From the NCBI GenBank assembly GCA_003576755.1, contig QEVT01000005.1, positions 1-45,308 on the forward strand: 45,308 nt of DNA. Direction: 5' to 3'. The translations under genes and the position numbers were made by a program. This stretch comes from a bacterium. Lineage in GTDB: Bacteria > Chloroflexota > Anaerolineae > Epilineales > Epilineaceae. Of this stretch, positions 9,201-17,434 are shown piece by piece. The notes below the pieces were generated by a model. It made no database searches. It saw only the letters and a program-made list of their open reading frames with translations, and was not told the DNA's origin. Numbering within the stretch: the stretch's first letter is position 1; the number at the start of each line of letters is the position of its first letter.

Positions 9201-10846
9201 GGCTCACCCGCCCATTGAGCGGGACGCTGACGCTCGCGCCGTGCACGCCCCGGCCGGTGGTGGTGCGCGTCCGCGTGCCGGATGGGACGCCGCGCGGTTC
9301 GGTCGACACCGCGCACGTCGAGGTCGCCGAAGCGGGCGGCGCCTTCTCCCGCACCGTGGCGGTGCGCACCCGTACACCGGCGCCCGTGCTCGTCGTCGAC
9401 GGCGACTACAATCGCAACAGCGAAGCGCGCTACCTGTCCGCGCTCGACCAGAACGGCGTGGCGTACGACGTCTGGGAGCTCGGCTTCTTCACGGTCAACC
9501 CCAAGCTGCCCACGACCGCCACGCTGAGATCCTACCCGGCCGTGATCTGGTTCACCGGCTACGACATCCTGCGGCCGGGGGGGAGCCTGGGCATCGACGG
9601 CCAGCGCCGCCTTGCCGACTACTTGCAGGCCGGAGGACGCCTGCTCCTGTCGGCGGAGGACTTCCTTCGCCTCTGGGGCCGCACCCCGTACCGCGACGAT
9701 CGCCTCTTCCACCGCGACTTCCTCGGCGTGTCGGACTTCCTCGACGACGGCGGAGCCGCGGCGGCCGGTCCGATGCAGGGCGTCGAGGGATCGGTGCTCG
9801 CCGGGCTCGAGGGCTGTCGGCTTCCGCCCCTGGACCCGGACGACGACTTCAGCGATCGGTTGGTTCCCCGCCCCGACCGACTGTCCGCGCCGGCGCTGGT
9901 CGACATCTACGGCCAGCCGGTGGCGACGCAGCACGAAGCCGCAGGCGGCTTCAAGTCGCTGTTTCTGGCGTTCGACGCCGGTGGCCTCGATTCGTCGTGT
10001 GCGACAGCGCTCGTGGGCCGGACGCTGGACTGGTTCAGCCCGCTGCATCCGAGCACGCTCGAGATCGTCGACGCCGCCGGCCAGCCCGAGATCCGCCGGG
10101 CGTTCGCCGGCAGCGAAGTCCTGCGCTTGCGGCTCAAGTTCGCGAACAGCGGCCCGCGGTCGATCGACGATGCCCGCGTGCAGTGGCATCTGCCCGTCGG
10201 GGGCGAGCCCAACCCCGCAGGCTTGCCGCCCGGCTGGCGCTGGGACGCGATGAGCCGGGTGTTGGGCTGGTCCGGCCGCCTCGGCCCGTTCCAATCCGTC
10301 GTCGTCGTCGTCCCGTTCGCCCTCGATCGGGAGCCCGGCGACGGTGCCACCATGGCGGCAGAGGCGCGCCTGACGGGCGAAGGCATCACCGTCGCGCGCC
10401 AGGTCGCGTGGCGGGTCAACGCATCGGATCTCGGCGCATCGAGCAAGAGCGTCCCGGACGACCAGCGTGTGCGCGACCACGGCACGGCCGTCAAGTTCGT
10501 GGTCAACGTGGTCAACCTCGGCACGCGGCCCGCCCGGGCGTTTGTCGTGACGGACACGCTCCCCGCAGGCCTGACGCTCGTGCCGAGCAGCCTCACCCCC
10601 GAGGTGGGAGATGCCACCGTCGATGCCCTCGGCCGCATCATCTGGCACGGCGTCGAGCTCACGCCCGGCCGCACCGCCTCGTTGTCGTACTTCGCACGTG
10701 TGACCACCTGGGTGGGAGGGGACCTCGTCAACCGGGCCGTCCTGACCGACGACGCCGGCGGACGGTGGGACCTGACGGCGCGCATCTTCGCGCGCCCGCG
10801 GCTCGTGTTCCCTTGGCTGGGCTGGCAACGCGACCTCGACCCATAG
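6251..10846 (+). CDS. Secreted subtilisin-like serine protease (S8) with large multidomain C-terminus
   Basis: The protein has 1531 residues. A basic start and a hydrophobic segment (about residues 26-55) form a signal peptide or anchor, followed by an inhibitor-like pro-region. The S8 catalytic triad is complete: Asp259 in VVDTGVD, His310 in GHGTHVAGT and Ser469 in GTSMATPHVSG. After it come two carboxypeptidase-regulatory-like beta-sandwiches (about 535-620 and 620-697). Then come two copies of an alpha/beta module beginning KILLVDGDAW (about 698) and VLVVDGDYN (about 1046), each with a YLEQGGRLLLSGQDA-type strand. Two DUF11/CARDB-like repeats (about 1270-1520) follow, and the protein ends RLVFPWLGWQRDLDP. 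It would be exported and degrade protein outside the cell. The two alpha/beta modules resemble class I glutamine amidotransferase/ThuA folds without an obvious nucleophile. Confidence 0.9.
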   Translation: MTALHWPRGDHWLRHGPGRPRSVRRARLVAAVAAAMLGAGVALGGLAWSAAGPASAGGLVGSGRSAAVIDPDVRAALLAEPARPISVMLMLDAAAAAPRVADRARMDRQAYRGARVAAWRQGLAVAAAPLRDAIARERLAGRITRADDLWLADALVVTASPGAVWALAGHPAVRRIAREPVLTVAPRADGAGRLGATVPAHQAAGGAAAAIGREREAPSAAALPTGVPAPLWNIRAIQANAVWQRLRIDGTGVTIAVVDTGVDYFHPELQTRYRGHVDGAMPVNDDNWWCTRDDVFCGVGARYPVDGFGHGTHVAGTIVAGDGIGVAPGARWIAARACAGRNCPAGWIIGSVQWLLSLKHDRQPDVVNVSLGTDNPIEAGLFLPVFNRLHALGIVVVAASGNHAGILQAPASFTSTIGVGASTDAGVVWQDSARGVSAWREPKPDLVAPGTGITSTVPGGGRLRNTGTSMATPHVSGVVALLLQARPDLSPADVKRILTRTATPLSPTRPDPAAGWGLVNAYAAVVSVSDVGTVRGTVTREADGKAIPWARVVVADEVGNPLSEVIVDATDGRYAVDLEPGRYLIIARAFAFRSQTQRITVQARHETELDFRLALDEPMGVFRGRLVDAQTGAPLPGELQLDGVPFDIDSDETLGFSQNLPPQTYAVRIEKFGYRRKTDVVKILAGETLSVVYRLDPAPKILLVDGDAWAYNGAIDFYRASLDRLGYVYDEHRVTNDRAGPGQPGGPPLAGTMGRYDVVIWSNALSSPNSVMGAWEIATYLEQGGRLLLSGQDAACYDAGRDVGEQPCAPNAQPHPYVRQKLGLRVVRDRAASLDVEGLPGGPLDGITLTLNGPGSMANQLAPDVFDVTDPLHGRLIATYGDGSGAVVLTGTCVPFRAVVAGFGLEGVTGAAARDRFLQRAIDVLTAAPAEHGVHVAPERAALTRPPGATADYTLTLHNIGALPAAVSMAARGHRWPTELWEAGLTRPLSGTLTLAPCTPRPVVVRVRVPDGTPRGSVDTAHVEVAEAGGAFSRTVAVRTRTPAPVLVVDGDYNRNSEARYLSALDQNGVAYDVWELGFFTVNPKLPTTATLRSYPAVIWFTGYDILRPGGSLGIDGQRRLADYLQAGGRLLLSAEDFLRLWGRTPYRDDRLFHRDFLGVSDFLDDGGAAAAGPMQGVEGSVLAGLEGCRLPPLDPDDDFSDRLVPRPDRLSAPALVDIYGQPVATQHEAAGGFKSLFLAFDAGGLDSSCATALVGRTLDWFSPLHPSTLEIVDAAGQPEIRRAFAGSEVLRLRLKFANSGPRSIDDARVQWHLPVGGEPNPAGLPPGWRWDAMSRVLGWSGRLGPFQSVVVVVPFALDREPGDGATMAAEARLTGEGITVARQVAWRVNASDLGASSKSVPDDQRVRDHGTAVKFVVNVVNLGTRPARAFVVTDTLPAGLTLVPSSLTPEVGDATVDALGRIIWHGVELTPGRTASLSYFARVTTWVGGDLVNRAVLTDDAGGRWDLTARIFARPRLVFPWLGWQRDLDP

Positions 10847-10848
10847 GA

Positions 10849-10877
10849 TTGCCCGGCACCCACCATGCCCGTATAAT
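10849..10877 (+). promoter_or_regulatory. Sigma-70-type promoter for phoU
   Basis: TTGCCC at 10849-10854, 17-base spacer, perfect TATAAT at 10872-10877. It begins two bases after the stop of the subtilase gene and leaves a leader of about 50 bases before phoU. Confidence 0.75.
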
Positions 10878-10936
10878 GGGCCGATCCTGGACAGAACCGT
10901 GCCACGCCGCGCGCGCCGCGCGCCGGGGAGCCGAGA

Positions 10937-11599
10937 TTGGCCATCCGAACCGCGTTCAAGACCGAGATGCTCGCCATGGACGACCATGCGATGGCCATGG
11001 CGGACTTGGCGGGCGGTGCGATCCAGCGTGCCGTCGAGGCGCTGGAGGCACACGACTTGGACGCCGCGCGTGCCGTCATCGCCGACGACGAGCGGATCAA
11101 CCAGCTCTGGATCCGCGTCGAGCGGGAGACGATGGAGATCATCGCGCGGCAACAGCCGATGGCGTCCGACCTGCGCGAGATCCTGGCCGTCTCGGCCATC
11201 GCCACGGACCTCGAACGCATCGGCGACCATGCCAAGAGCGTCAGCCGCGCCGTCCTCGCGCTCGACCGCGCCCCCGATCCGGACCTGCTGGTCAACATCC
11301 TGCGCATGGCCGAGCTGATGCGCTCGCTCCTCGCGGCCGAGATGGCGGCGTTCGCACACCGCGACGCCGAGGCCGCGCGCGTCGTCGCCGCGCGTGACAA
11401 CGAGATCGACGACCTCTACAGCGGGATCTACCACAGCCTCATCGCCGCCATGATGAGCCGCGGCCCGCAGGCCATCCAGGACATCAGCCGCCTGTTGTGG
11501 GTCGCCAAGAGCATCGAACGCGCGGGCGACCACGTGACCAACATCGGCGAACGCATCGTGTTCCTCGTCACCGGCGAGCTCACCGAGCTCAACGGTTGA
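10937..11599 (+). CDS. phoU: PhoU-family phosphate regulator
   Basis: The start is TTG 10937, with GGGGAG at 10923-10928 about 8 bases upstream; it reads MAIRTAFKTEMLAMDDHAMAMA. The 220 residues form two three-helix PhoU repeats. Conserved signatures include DDERINQLWIRVERE and the metal-site stretch RIGDHAKSVSR, echoed in the second half by ERAGDHVTNIGERIVFL. PhoU links the Pst phosphate transporter to the PhoR/PhoB two-component system and represses the Pho response when phosphate is plentiful; it acts in the cytoplasm at the membrane. Length matches the family. No pst or pho genes are nearby, so partners must be encoded elsewhere. It has its own promoter. Confidence 0.92.
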   Translation: MAIRTAFKTEMLAMDDHAMAMADLAGGAIQRAVEALEAHDLDAARAVIADDERINQLWIRVERETMEIIARQQPMASDLREILAVSAIATDLERIGDHAKSVSRAVLALDRAPDPDLLVNILRMAELMRSLLAAEMAAFAHRDAEAARVVAARDNEIDDLYSGIYHSLIAAMMSRGPQAIQDISRLLWVAKSIERAGDHVTNIGERIVFLVTGELTELNG

Positions 11600-11729
11600 G
11601 CGGCCCGCGCCGGCGCGGCGCCACCGGTGTCGGGAAAGGCGGCCGGCGGACACGGCGGGCCCCGCGACCACAGCCGCAAGATCGATCGCCGGCCCTCGCC
11701 GTCCGGAGCGCACGCCTGGAGTCGCCGAC

Positions 11730-12959
11730 GTGACCATCCCAAGACCGCCTGAAGACGTGTCCGCCGAATCGCTCGCCGAGGCCGTGCGGCAGGCGGTCGA
11801 GACCGTGGAGGCCGTGCGGGCGGAGTTCGTCCACCTCCGGGGGCGGGTCGACGACCTCGACCACCACCTCGGGGAGACCCAGACCATTCAGCGGCGAACG
11901 GCCGAGCACCTCGAGCACGTGGCGGCGGCCGTGGAGCGGTTGCAGCGGGTGGATCAGCTCGCCGCGCAGATCGATGCCCTCCGCGAGATTCACCGCGAGA
12001 CCGAGGGGCGGCTGCAGCGCCTCGGCCAAGAGCTGGGGCGCTTCGACCAGTTGGACTCGCGGGTCACGCAGCTGCGCGCCGAGCTCGTCAACGAGCTCGA
12101 GGCGCGCGAGCGATCCGCTCGCGTGGACACGGCGGCGCAGGCGCAACAACGGCAGGCCGACGTGGCGCACGTCAACGACCAGCTCCATGCGCTGGGGGAG
12201 CGCGTCGCCGACGCCGAGCGCCTGTCCGTCCATGTCGAGGCCTTCCAGCACCAACATCGCGAGCTGCGCCAACAGCTCCACGCCGTGGAGACACGGTTCG
12301 ACCACGTCGAATCGTCCTTCGCGCAGTTGCACGAGTCGGTGCGACGCAGCGAGCACACGGTGGCCTCATCCGTGGCGCAGCAAGCCCAGGCCATCGAAGC
12401 GCTGCACGACGAGGTCGTGGGCTGGCGGGCACGGATCGAGCATCAGGTGGAGCTCGTGCGCGAGGCCCGCCAGCTTGCGGAAGGATTGCGCGAGGAGGCC
12501 GCTCACATGCAGCAGGCGCAGCGGGCCGCGGCCGAGGCCCAGCGGCTTGCCGAAGGCCGGGTCGAGTCGACGCTCCAGGCCATGCGTGATGAGATCGAGG
12601 CCCGCTGGGCGCGCTTCCTGGTCGAGCGACAACGGGACTGGGACGTCCTGGCCCGCGACACGGCGGCCCGCGAACAGGCCCTGCGCGCCGACATCACCGC
12701 CTCCAGCGAGGCTGCGACCGCCGAGGCCGAGGCGCTGCAGGCGGCTCTCGAAGCGGGCTTCGAGGCCCTGGGCAAGGACCTCACCGAGTTGAAGCAGATC
12801 CTGGCCGGGGTCAGCCGGCAGTGGCGCGACACGGCCACCGAAGCCGCGCAGGCCCTGGCGGTGGAGCTCCCGTCCTCGCACCCGACCGTGGTGTCGGTCG
12901 AGCGACGGCAGGCGCTGCGACGCGCCCTGCGCGCGCGCCGCGGCCCGCAAGGGAGCTGA
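11730..12959 (+). CDS. Long coiled-coil protein of unknown function
   Basis: The GTG at 11730 follows GGAG at 11717-11720. The 409 residues are rich in Ala, Glu, Gln and Arg with leucine/valine heptads from about residue 15 to 360 and no membrane segment, so this is a soluble alpha-helical coiled coil. The tail is basic (RRQALRRALRARRG). Similar proteins are often annotated as chromosome segregation ATPase-like or hypothetical, but no Walker motif is present, so it is not an SMC ATPase. It is preceded by 130 bases with no recognisable site and followed after 2 bases by selB, whose ribosome binding site lies in its last codons. Confidence 0.75.
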   Translation: MTIPRPPEDVSAESLAEAVRQAVETVEAVRAEFVHLRGRVDDLDHHLGETQTIQRRTAEHLEHVAAAVERLQRVDQLAAQIDALREIHRETEGRLQRLGQELGRFDQLDSRVTQLRAELVNELEARERSARVDTAAQAQQRQADVAHVNDQLHALGERVADAERLSVHVEAFQHQHRELRQQLHAVETRFDHVESSFAQLHESVRRSEHTVASSVAQQAQAIEALHDEVVGWRARIEHQVELVREARQLAEGLREEAAHMQQAQRAAAEAQRLAEGRVESTLQAMRDEIEARWARFLVERQRDWDVLARDTAAREQALRADITASSEAATAEAEALQAALEAGFEALGKDLTELKQILAGVSRQWRDTATEAAQALAVELPSSHPTVVSVERRQALRRALRARRGPQGS

Positions 12960-12961
12960 AC

Positions 12962-14932
12962 ATGGCGATCCCGCTGGCGCACGACCGGGTGGTCGTCGTC
13001 GGCACGGCCGGGCACGTCGACCACGGCAAGAGCGCGCTCGTGCGGGCGCTGACCGGCACCGATCCCGACCGGCTCGCCGAGGAGAAGGCCCGTGGGCTGA
13101 CCATCGACCTCGGATTCGCGTGGCGCACGCTTCCCAGCGGCACCGTGCTGAGCCTGGTCGACGTCCCCGGCCACGAGGACTTCATCCGCAACATGCTGGC
13201 CGGAGCGGGGGGCGTCGACGCAGCCATCCTCGTGATCGCGGCGGACGAGGGACCGATGCCGCAGACCCGCGAGCACCTGGCCATCCTCGACCTGCTCGGC
13301 GTCCACCGCGGGGTCGTGGCGTTGACCAAGGCGGACCTGGTGGACGCCGACTGGCTGGCCATGGTGGCCGACGACGTCCGCGGCCTGATCGCCGGGACCG
13401 GGCTGGCGCACGCGCCGGTCGTGCCGGTCAGCAGCACGACGGGCATGGGCATCGACGCGCTGGTCGACGCGCTGGAGGCCGTGCTGACCGAGGTGCCGCC
13501 GGCCGGAGCCTTCCAACGCCCTCGGTTGTCGGTGGATCGCTCGTTTGCCGTGGCCGGGTTCGGCACCGTGGTCACCGGCACGCTGCGCGACGGCGAGATC
13601 GCCCCGGGCGACACGGTCGAGATCCTTCCGCCCGGCATCCGGGTGCGCGTGCGCGGCACACAGAGCCATGGTCGCGCCGTGGACCGTGCCCGGCCGGGCA
13701 CCCGCACGGCGCTCAACCTCGTCGGTGTCGAGGCCGCCGCCATCACGCGCGGGATGGTGGTCTGCCATCCAGGCACGTATCGGCCCACCCGGCTGTTCGA
13801 CGGCACGCTCGAGGTGCTGGCCGACGCCGCGCCGGTGACCCACGACCTCGCGGTGAACGTGTTCCACGGCGCGGCCGAGATCGCGGGACACGTTCGGGTG
13901 ATCGGCCGGCGCGAGATCGCGCCGGGGGCGTCCGGCGCGGTGCAGATCCGGCTCGCCGCCCCCGCGGTGGTGGCGGCCGGCGACCGCTTCGTCGTGCGCT
14001 TGCCCTCGCCGTCGCGCACGGTCGGCGGCGGCACCGTGCTGGACCCCCACCCCGGCGTGCGGCGGCGGCGGTTCCGGCCGACGGTGGTCGACCGGTTCGA
14101 CGACCTGGCCACCCGCGACCCGGCCGTCGTGGTGTGGCACATGTTGGCCGAGCGCGAGCCTTGCCGGGCCGAGCGGCTCGAGGCGACCGACCTGGGCATC
14201 GAGCCCGACGTGCGCGACGCAACCCTGGCGAACCTCGCCGCTGCCGGGCGCGTGCTCGCCCTCGGCGACCAATGGATCACCGACGCGGGCTGGCAAACGC
14301 TCCGGCAACGGATCGAGCGCATCCTGTCGCGGTACCATGCCCGCTATCCCTTGCGCGTCGGTCCCCCGCTCGAGGCCTTGCGCGAGCAGGCCAACCTGCC
14401 GGCCGCGGCGTTCGGCGCGGTGATCGAGCGCGCCGTTGTGGAGGGCTGGCTGGCGCGCCGCGGCGATACGCTCCACCTGCCGACGCATGCCGTCCGCTTC
14501 TCGGCGGAAGAGGCGTCGGGCGTGGCCGATCTCATGGCGCGGTACCGCGACGAACCGTTCAAAGGTCCGTCGCGCAAGGACGCCGAGGCGGCGGTCGGCG
14601 CCGCGGTGCTCGGCGCGCTGATCGCCTGCGGGGACCTCGTACCGGTGGGCCCGGACGTGCTGTTCGATCGCCCGGCCTACACGGCGTTGCGTGACGGCGT
14701 GCTCGCGCACCTCGACGCCAGGGGCACGATCACGGTGGCCGACCTGCGCGACCGTTTCGAGACGAGCCGCAAGTACGCCCTGGCCGTGCTCGAGCACTTC
14801 GACCGCCTTCGGATCACGCGGCGGGTCGGCGACCTGCGCATGCGGTTCGGCGCGCCGGCAACTGTCGCGGCGGCGGCGTCGCCCCCGGTCGGCGGGGGCG
14901 ACGGCGGCGCGAAGGAGGATGGCCGTGCTTGA
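12962..14932 (+). CDS. selB: Selenocysteine-specific elongation factor SelB
   Basis: The ATG at 12962 follows GGGAG at 12951-12955. The 656-residue length fits SelB. GTPase motifs: GHVDHGKS at 17-24, the switch sequence RGLTIDLGF at 44-52, DVPGHE at 67-72 and TKAD at 122-125. Beta-barrel domains II and III follow, with FAVAGFGTVVTGTL and a basic TVGGGTVLDPHP segment. From about residue 365 there are winged-helix domains ending with ITVADLRDRFETSRKYALAVLEHFDRL and ITRRVGDLRMR, the SelB C-terminus that binds the SECIS hairpin. SelB delivers Sec-tRNA to in-frame UGA codons. selA, selD and tRNA-Sec are not in this window. Its end overlaps the next gene. Confidence 0.95.
   Translation: MAIPLAHDRVVVVGTAGHVDHGKSALVRALTGTDPDRLAEEKARGLTIDLGFAWRTLPSGTVLSLVDVPGHEDFIRNMLAGAGGVDAAILVIAADEGPMPQTREHLAILDLLGVHRGVVALTKADLVDADWLAMVADDVRGLIAGTGLAHAPVVPVSSTTGMGIDALVDALEAVLTEVPPAGAFQRPRLSVDRSFAVAGFGTVVTGTLRDGEIAPGDTVEILPPGIRVRVRGTQSHGRAVDRARPGTRTALNLVGVEAAAITRGMVVCHPGTYRPTRLFDGTLEVLADAAPVTHDLAVNVFHGAAEIAGHVRVIGRREIAPGASGAVQIRLAAPAVVAAGDRFVVRLPSPSRTVGGGTVLDPHPGVRRRRFRPTVVDRFDDLATRDPAVVVWHMLAEREPCRAERLEATDLGIEPDVRDATLANLAAAGRVLALGDQWITDAGWQTLRQRIERILSRYHARYPLRVGPPLEALREQANLPAAAFGAVIERAVVEGWLARRGDTLHLPTHAVRFSAEEASGVADLMARYRDEPFKGPSRKDAEAAVGAAVLGALIACGDLVPVGPDVLFDRPAYTALRDGVLAHLDARGTITVADLRDRFETSRKYALAVLEHFDRLRITRRVGDLRMRFGAPATVAAAASPPVGGGDGGAKEDGRA
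14912..14918 (+). promoter_or_regulatory. Ribosome binding site that decides the GT2 start
   Basis: AAGGAGG at 14912-14918 abuts an ATG at 14919 but lies 6 bases before the GTG at 14925. The spacing favours GTG 14925 as the true start. Confidence 0.7.
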
Positions 14933-15863
14933 CGTCGCCGTCGTCATCGTCAGCCACAACACGGCCGACCTCCTCGATGCGTGCCTCACGTCGCTCGCGC
15001 AAGGTGGCCTCGCCGGCGTGACCGCGGGGGTGTGGGTCGTCGACAACGCCTCGACCGACGGGAGCGTGGCCCGGGTGCGCGAACGGCACCCTGGGGTGCG
15101 GCTCATCGCCAGCGCCGTCAACCTCGGCTTTTCCGGCGCCAACAACCGGGCCCTGCAGGCGGCCGGCTTCGCCGCCCGTCCGGGAGACGGAGCGCGGGTC
15201 GCAGCGCGTGACGATGCCGTGCCGCCCGCCCGCCACGCGCTGGTGCTCAACCCCGACACCGTGGTGCCGCCCGAGGCCGTCGCCAAGCTGGTCGCGGTGC
15301 TCGACGCCGAGCCCGACGTCGGCATCGTGGGGCCGAAGCTGGTCCTCGCCGATGGCACGCTCGACCTGGCGTGCCGCCGCGCGTTTCCCACGCCGGCGGT
15401 CGCGTTCTACCGCTTCACGGGCCTGGCGCGGCTCTTTCCGAAGAGCCGGCGGTTCGGGCGCTACAACATGACCTTCCTGGATCCCGACACGCCGTCCGAC
15501 GTCGACAGCGTGGTCGGTGCCTGCATGCTCGTCCGCGGCGCGGCCATCGCCGACGTCGGGCTCCTCGACGAGCGGTTCTGGATGTACGGCGAAGACCTCG
15601 ACTGGGCGTTGCGGGTCCGAAGGGCCGGTTGGCGGGTCGTCTATCGTCCTCACGTCGTCGTCCACCACGTCAAGCGGGCGGCAAGCCGGCGGAGCCCGCG
15701 TGCCGCGTTCGAGTTCCAACGTGCCATGTGGCTCTTCTACCAAAAGCACTATGCCGCTTCGACACCGCGCTGGACGCACGCGCTCGTCGTGCTGGGGCTG
15801 GCGCTGCGCGGCGGGCCGCGCTTGGTGCGGGCCATGCGATCGGATCGAGGCGACCCGGCATGA
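14925..15863 (+). CDS. Glycosyltransferase family 2, WbbL/rhamnosyltransferase-like
   Basis: The GTG at 14925 is preferred over ATG 14919 because of spacing from AAGGAGG; the gene overlaps the selB stop. The 312 residues show a GT-A fold: VAVVIVSHNTADLLDACL at the N-terminus, VVDNASTDGSV for nucleotide binding, LVLNPDTVV as the DxD-type metal site, and the acceptor region VGACMLVRGAAIADVGLLDERFWMYGEDLDWALR, where the ED pair holds the likely base. Relatives add rhamnose or other sugars to polyprenyl-linked glycans. An Ala/Arg-rich insert of about 25 residues sits just before the LNPDT motif. The stop overlaps the next start (ATGA), coupling it to the initiating sugar transferase. Confidence 0.9.
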   Translation: MLDVAVVIVSHNTADLLDACLTSLAQGGLAGVTAGVWVVDNASTDGSVARVRERHPGVRLIASAVNLGFSGANNRALQAAGFAARPGDGARVAARDDAVPPARHALVLNPDTVVPPEAVAKLVAVLDAEPDVGIVGPKLVLADGTLDLACRRAFPTPAVAFYRFTGLARLFPKSRRFGRYNMTFLDPDTPSDVDSVVGACMLVRGAAIADVGLLDERFWMYGEDLDWALRVRRAGWRVVYRPHVVVHHVKRAASRRSPRAAFEFQRAMWLFYQKHYAASTPRWTHALVVLGLALRGGPRLVRAMRSDRGDPA

Positions 15864-17332
15864 GCCACGCCCCGGTCCACCCGCACGACACCCGGCTGGC
15901 ACAAGGGTGGCACGAGCTGCGCCCGGCGCTGCGGCATCGGCACGGCTGGCCCGAGCGGGTGTCGCTGGTGGCGCTGGACGTCGCCGCGTTCGCCGCCGGG
16001 CTGCGGCTCGCACATGCGCTCTTCACGCGCTTGACCTTCGACGACCCGACGCTCGTGACGCTGCCGCAGTTCACGGCGTTCGGCGCGCTCCTCGGCACCC
16101 AGGTCGGCGTGATGGCCGTGGTGTTCTTCCTCGGCCAGATGTACCACCTGCCGCGCGGCACGTCGCGCGTCGACCTGGCGGTCTACGTGCTCCGTGCGGT
16201 GTCGATCGGCGTGATCCTGACGTTCGCGCTGACGACCTTCTTGTTCCCGGACTTGGCCTATGCCCGACGGCTGCCGTTCTACGATTGGGCCACCACGTTG
16301 GCGTGCGTGATGGGCCTGCGCCTGGCGCACCGCGCCATCTGGGGGGCGCTTTGGCGGGCCGGCTGGGCGCGGGCGCGCGTCCTGATCGTCGGTGCGGGGG
16401 CGGCAGGGCAAGACCTCATCACCCGCATCCACCGCCGGCCCGAGCTGGGCTACGCGATCGTGGGCCTCGTGGACGATACGCCGGCGCGGTCCAAGGCCCG
16501 CGGCGTGCCGATCGTCGGCCGCACCTCGGAGCTCGGCACGCTCGTCGACGTGCACCACGTCGACGAGGTGATCATCGCCATGCCGGAGGCGTCGCGCCAG
16601 GCGCTGATCGGCCTGATCAGCCAGGTGCAGCGCGAAGGCGTGTCGATCCGGATGCTGCCCGACGTGTTCCAGCTGATGGCGGGCGAGCTGCAGATCAGCG
16701 CGCTCGACGGGCTGCCGCTGCTCAGCGTCCGCGACGTGGCCCTGCGCGGTTGGCGGCAGACCCTCAAGCGTGGCTTCGACGTCGTCGTCAGCGTGGCGAT
16801 CTTGATCGGCCTGGCGCCGCTGATGGTGCTCTTGGGCATCCTGATCAAGCTCGAATCGCCAGGCCCTGCGTTCTACGTCCAGGAGCGCATGGGCCTGGAT
16901 GCCCGACCGTTCCCGATGCTGAAGTTCCGGTCGATGCGCATCGGCGCCGAAGCCGCCTCCGGCGCCGTTTGGGCCCGCCGTGACGACCCCCGCCGCACCC
17001 GCGTCGGGCGCTTCATGCGCGAGCACAACCTCGATGAGCTGCCGCAGTTCATCAACGTGCTCCTCGGACACATGAGCATCGTCGGCCCCCGCCCTGAGCG
17101 GCCCGAGTTCGTCTCGGAGTTTCGACGGCACATGCCCCGGTACATGGAACGCCATCGCGAGAAGGGCGGCATCACCGGCTGGGCCCAGGTCAACGGCCTG
17201 CGCGGAAACACGTCGATCGAGGCCCGCACCCAGTACGACCTCTATTACATCGAGAACTGGTCGCTGCTCCTCGACGTCAAGATCATCCTCAAGACCGTGC
17301 TCTCGGGCTTCCACGACCCCAACGCGTATTGA
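15860..17332 (+). CDS. Polyprenyl-phosphate sugar-1-phosphate transferase (WcaJ/WbaP-like)
   Basis: This 490-residue protein has several N-terminal membrane segments (roughly residues 35-165), a CoA-binding/Rossmann-like cytosolic domain (VLIVGAGAAGQDLI near 175), another membrane segment at about 300-330, and the catalytic bacterial sugar transferase domain. Seen there: LKRGFDVVVS, YVQERMGLDARPFPMLKFRSM, LDELPQFINVLLGHMSIVGPRPERP and GGITGWAQVNGLRG. The family name is undecaprenyl-phosphate glucose/galactose phosphotransferase; it starts glycan repeat-unit synthesis by placing a sugar-1-phosphate on the lipid carrier at the inner membrane face. The exact sugar is not readable. It starts at ATG 15860 overlapping the GT2 stop. 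Confidence 0.93.
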   Translation: MSHAPVHPHDTRLAQGWHELRPALRHRHGWPERVSLVALDVAAFAAGLRLAHALFTRLTFDDPTLVTLPQFTAFGALLGTQVGVMAVVFFLGQMYHLPRGTSRVDLAVYVLRAVSIGVILTFALTTFLFPDLAYARRLPFYDWATTLACVMGLRLAHRAIWGALWRAGWARARVLIVGAGAAGQDLITRIHRRPELGYAIVGLVDDTPARSKARGVPIVGRTSELGTLVDVHHVDEVIIAMPEASRQALIGLISQVQREGVSIRMLPDVFQLMAGELQISALDGLPLLSVRDVALRGWRQTLKRGFDVVVSVAILIGLAPLMVLLGILIKLESPGPAFYVQERMGLDARPFPMLKFRSMRIGAEAASGAVWARRDDPRRTRVGRFMREHNLDELPQFINVLLGHMSIVGPRPERPEFVSEFRRHMPRYMERHREKGGITGWAQVNGLRGNTSIEARTQYDLYYIENWSLLLDVKIILKTVLSGFHDPNAY

Positions 17333-17357
17333 CCAGGCTCCGGCCGATCGCTAGCAT
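17329..17357 (+). promoter_or_regulatory. Sigma-70-type promoter for hrcA-dnaJ
   Basis: TTGACC at 17329-17334 spans the stop of the previous gene, followed by 17 bases and TAGCAT at 17352-17357. I see no CIRCE operator (TTAGCACTC inverted repeat) between it and hrcA. Confidence 0.65.
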
Positions 17358-17434
17358 TGTCCTTCCAGCCGGGGCCGAGCCGCGGGTGCGCCCGCGCCGC
17401 CGCCGGCCATGCACAGCAGAGGTGGGTTGGACCC

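Noticed and set aside
5408-11887. A 2159-codon open frame on the minus strand
   Set aside because: It lies antisense to the cupin, subtilase and phoU genes, is dominated by Arg/Ala/Gly/His composition and has no family motif. Long antisense frames are expected in GC-rich DNA.
11730-12959. The coiled-coil protein as an SMC or other segregation ATPase
   Set aside because: No Walker A or B motif and no hinge; only heptad repeats are visible.
17358-17434. CIRCE operator upstream of hrcA
   Set aside because: I looked for TTAGCACTC and its inverted partner; only the promoter's TAGCAT is present.
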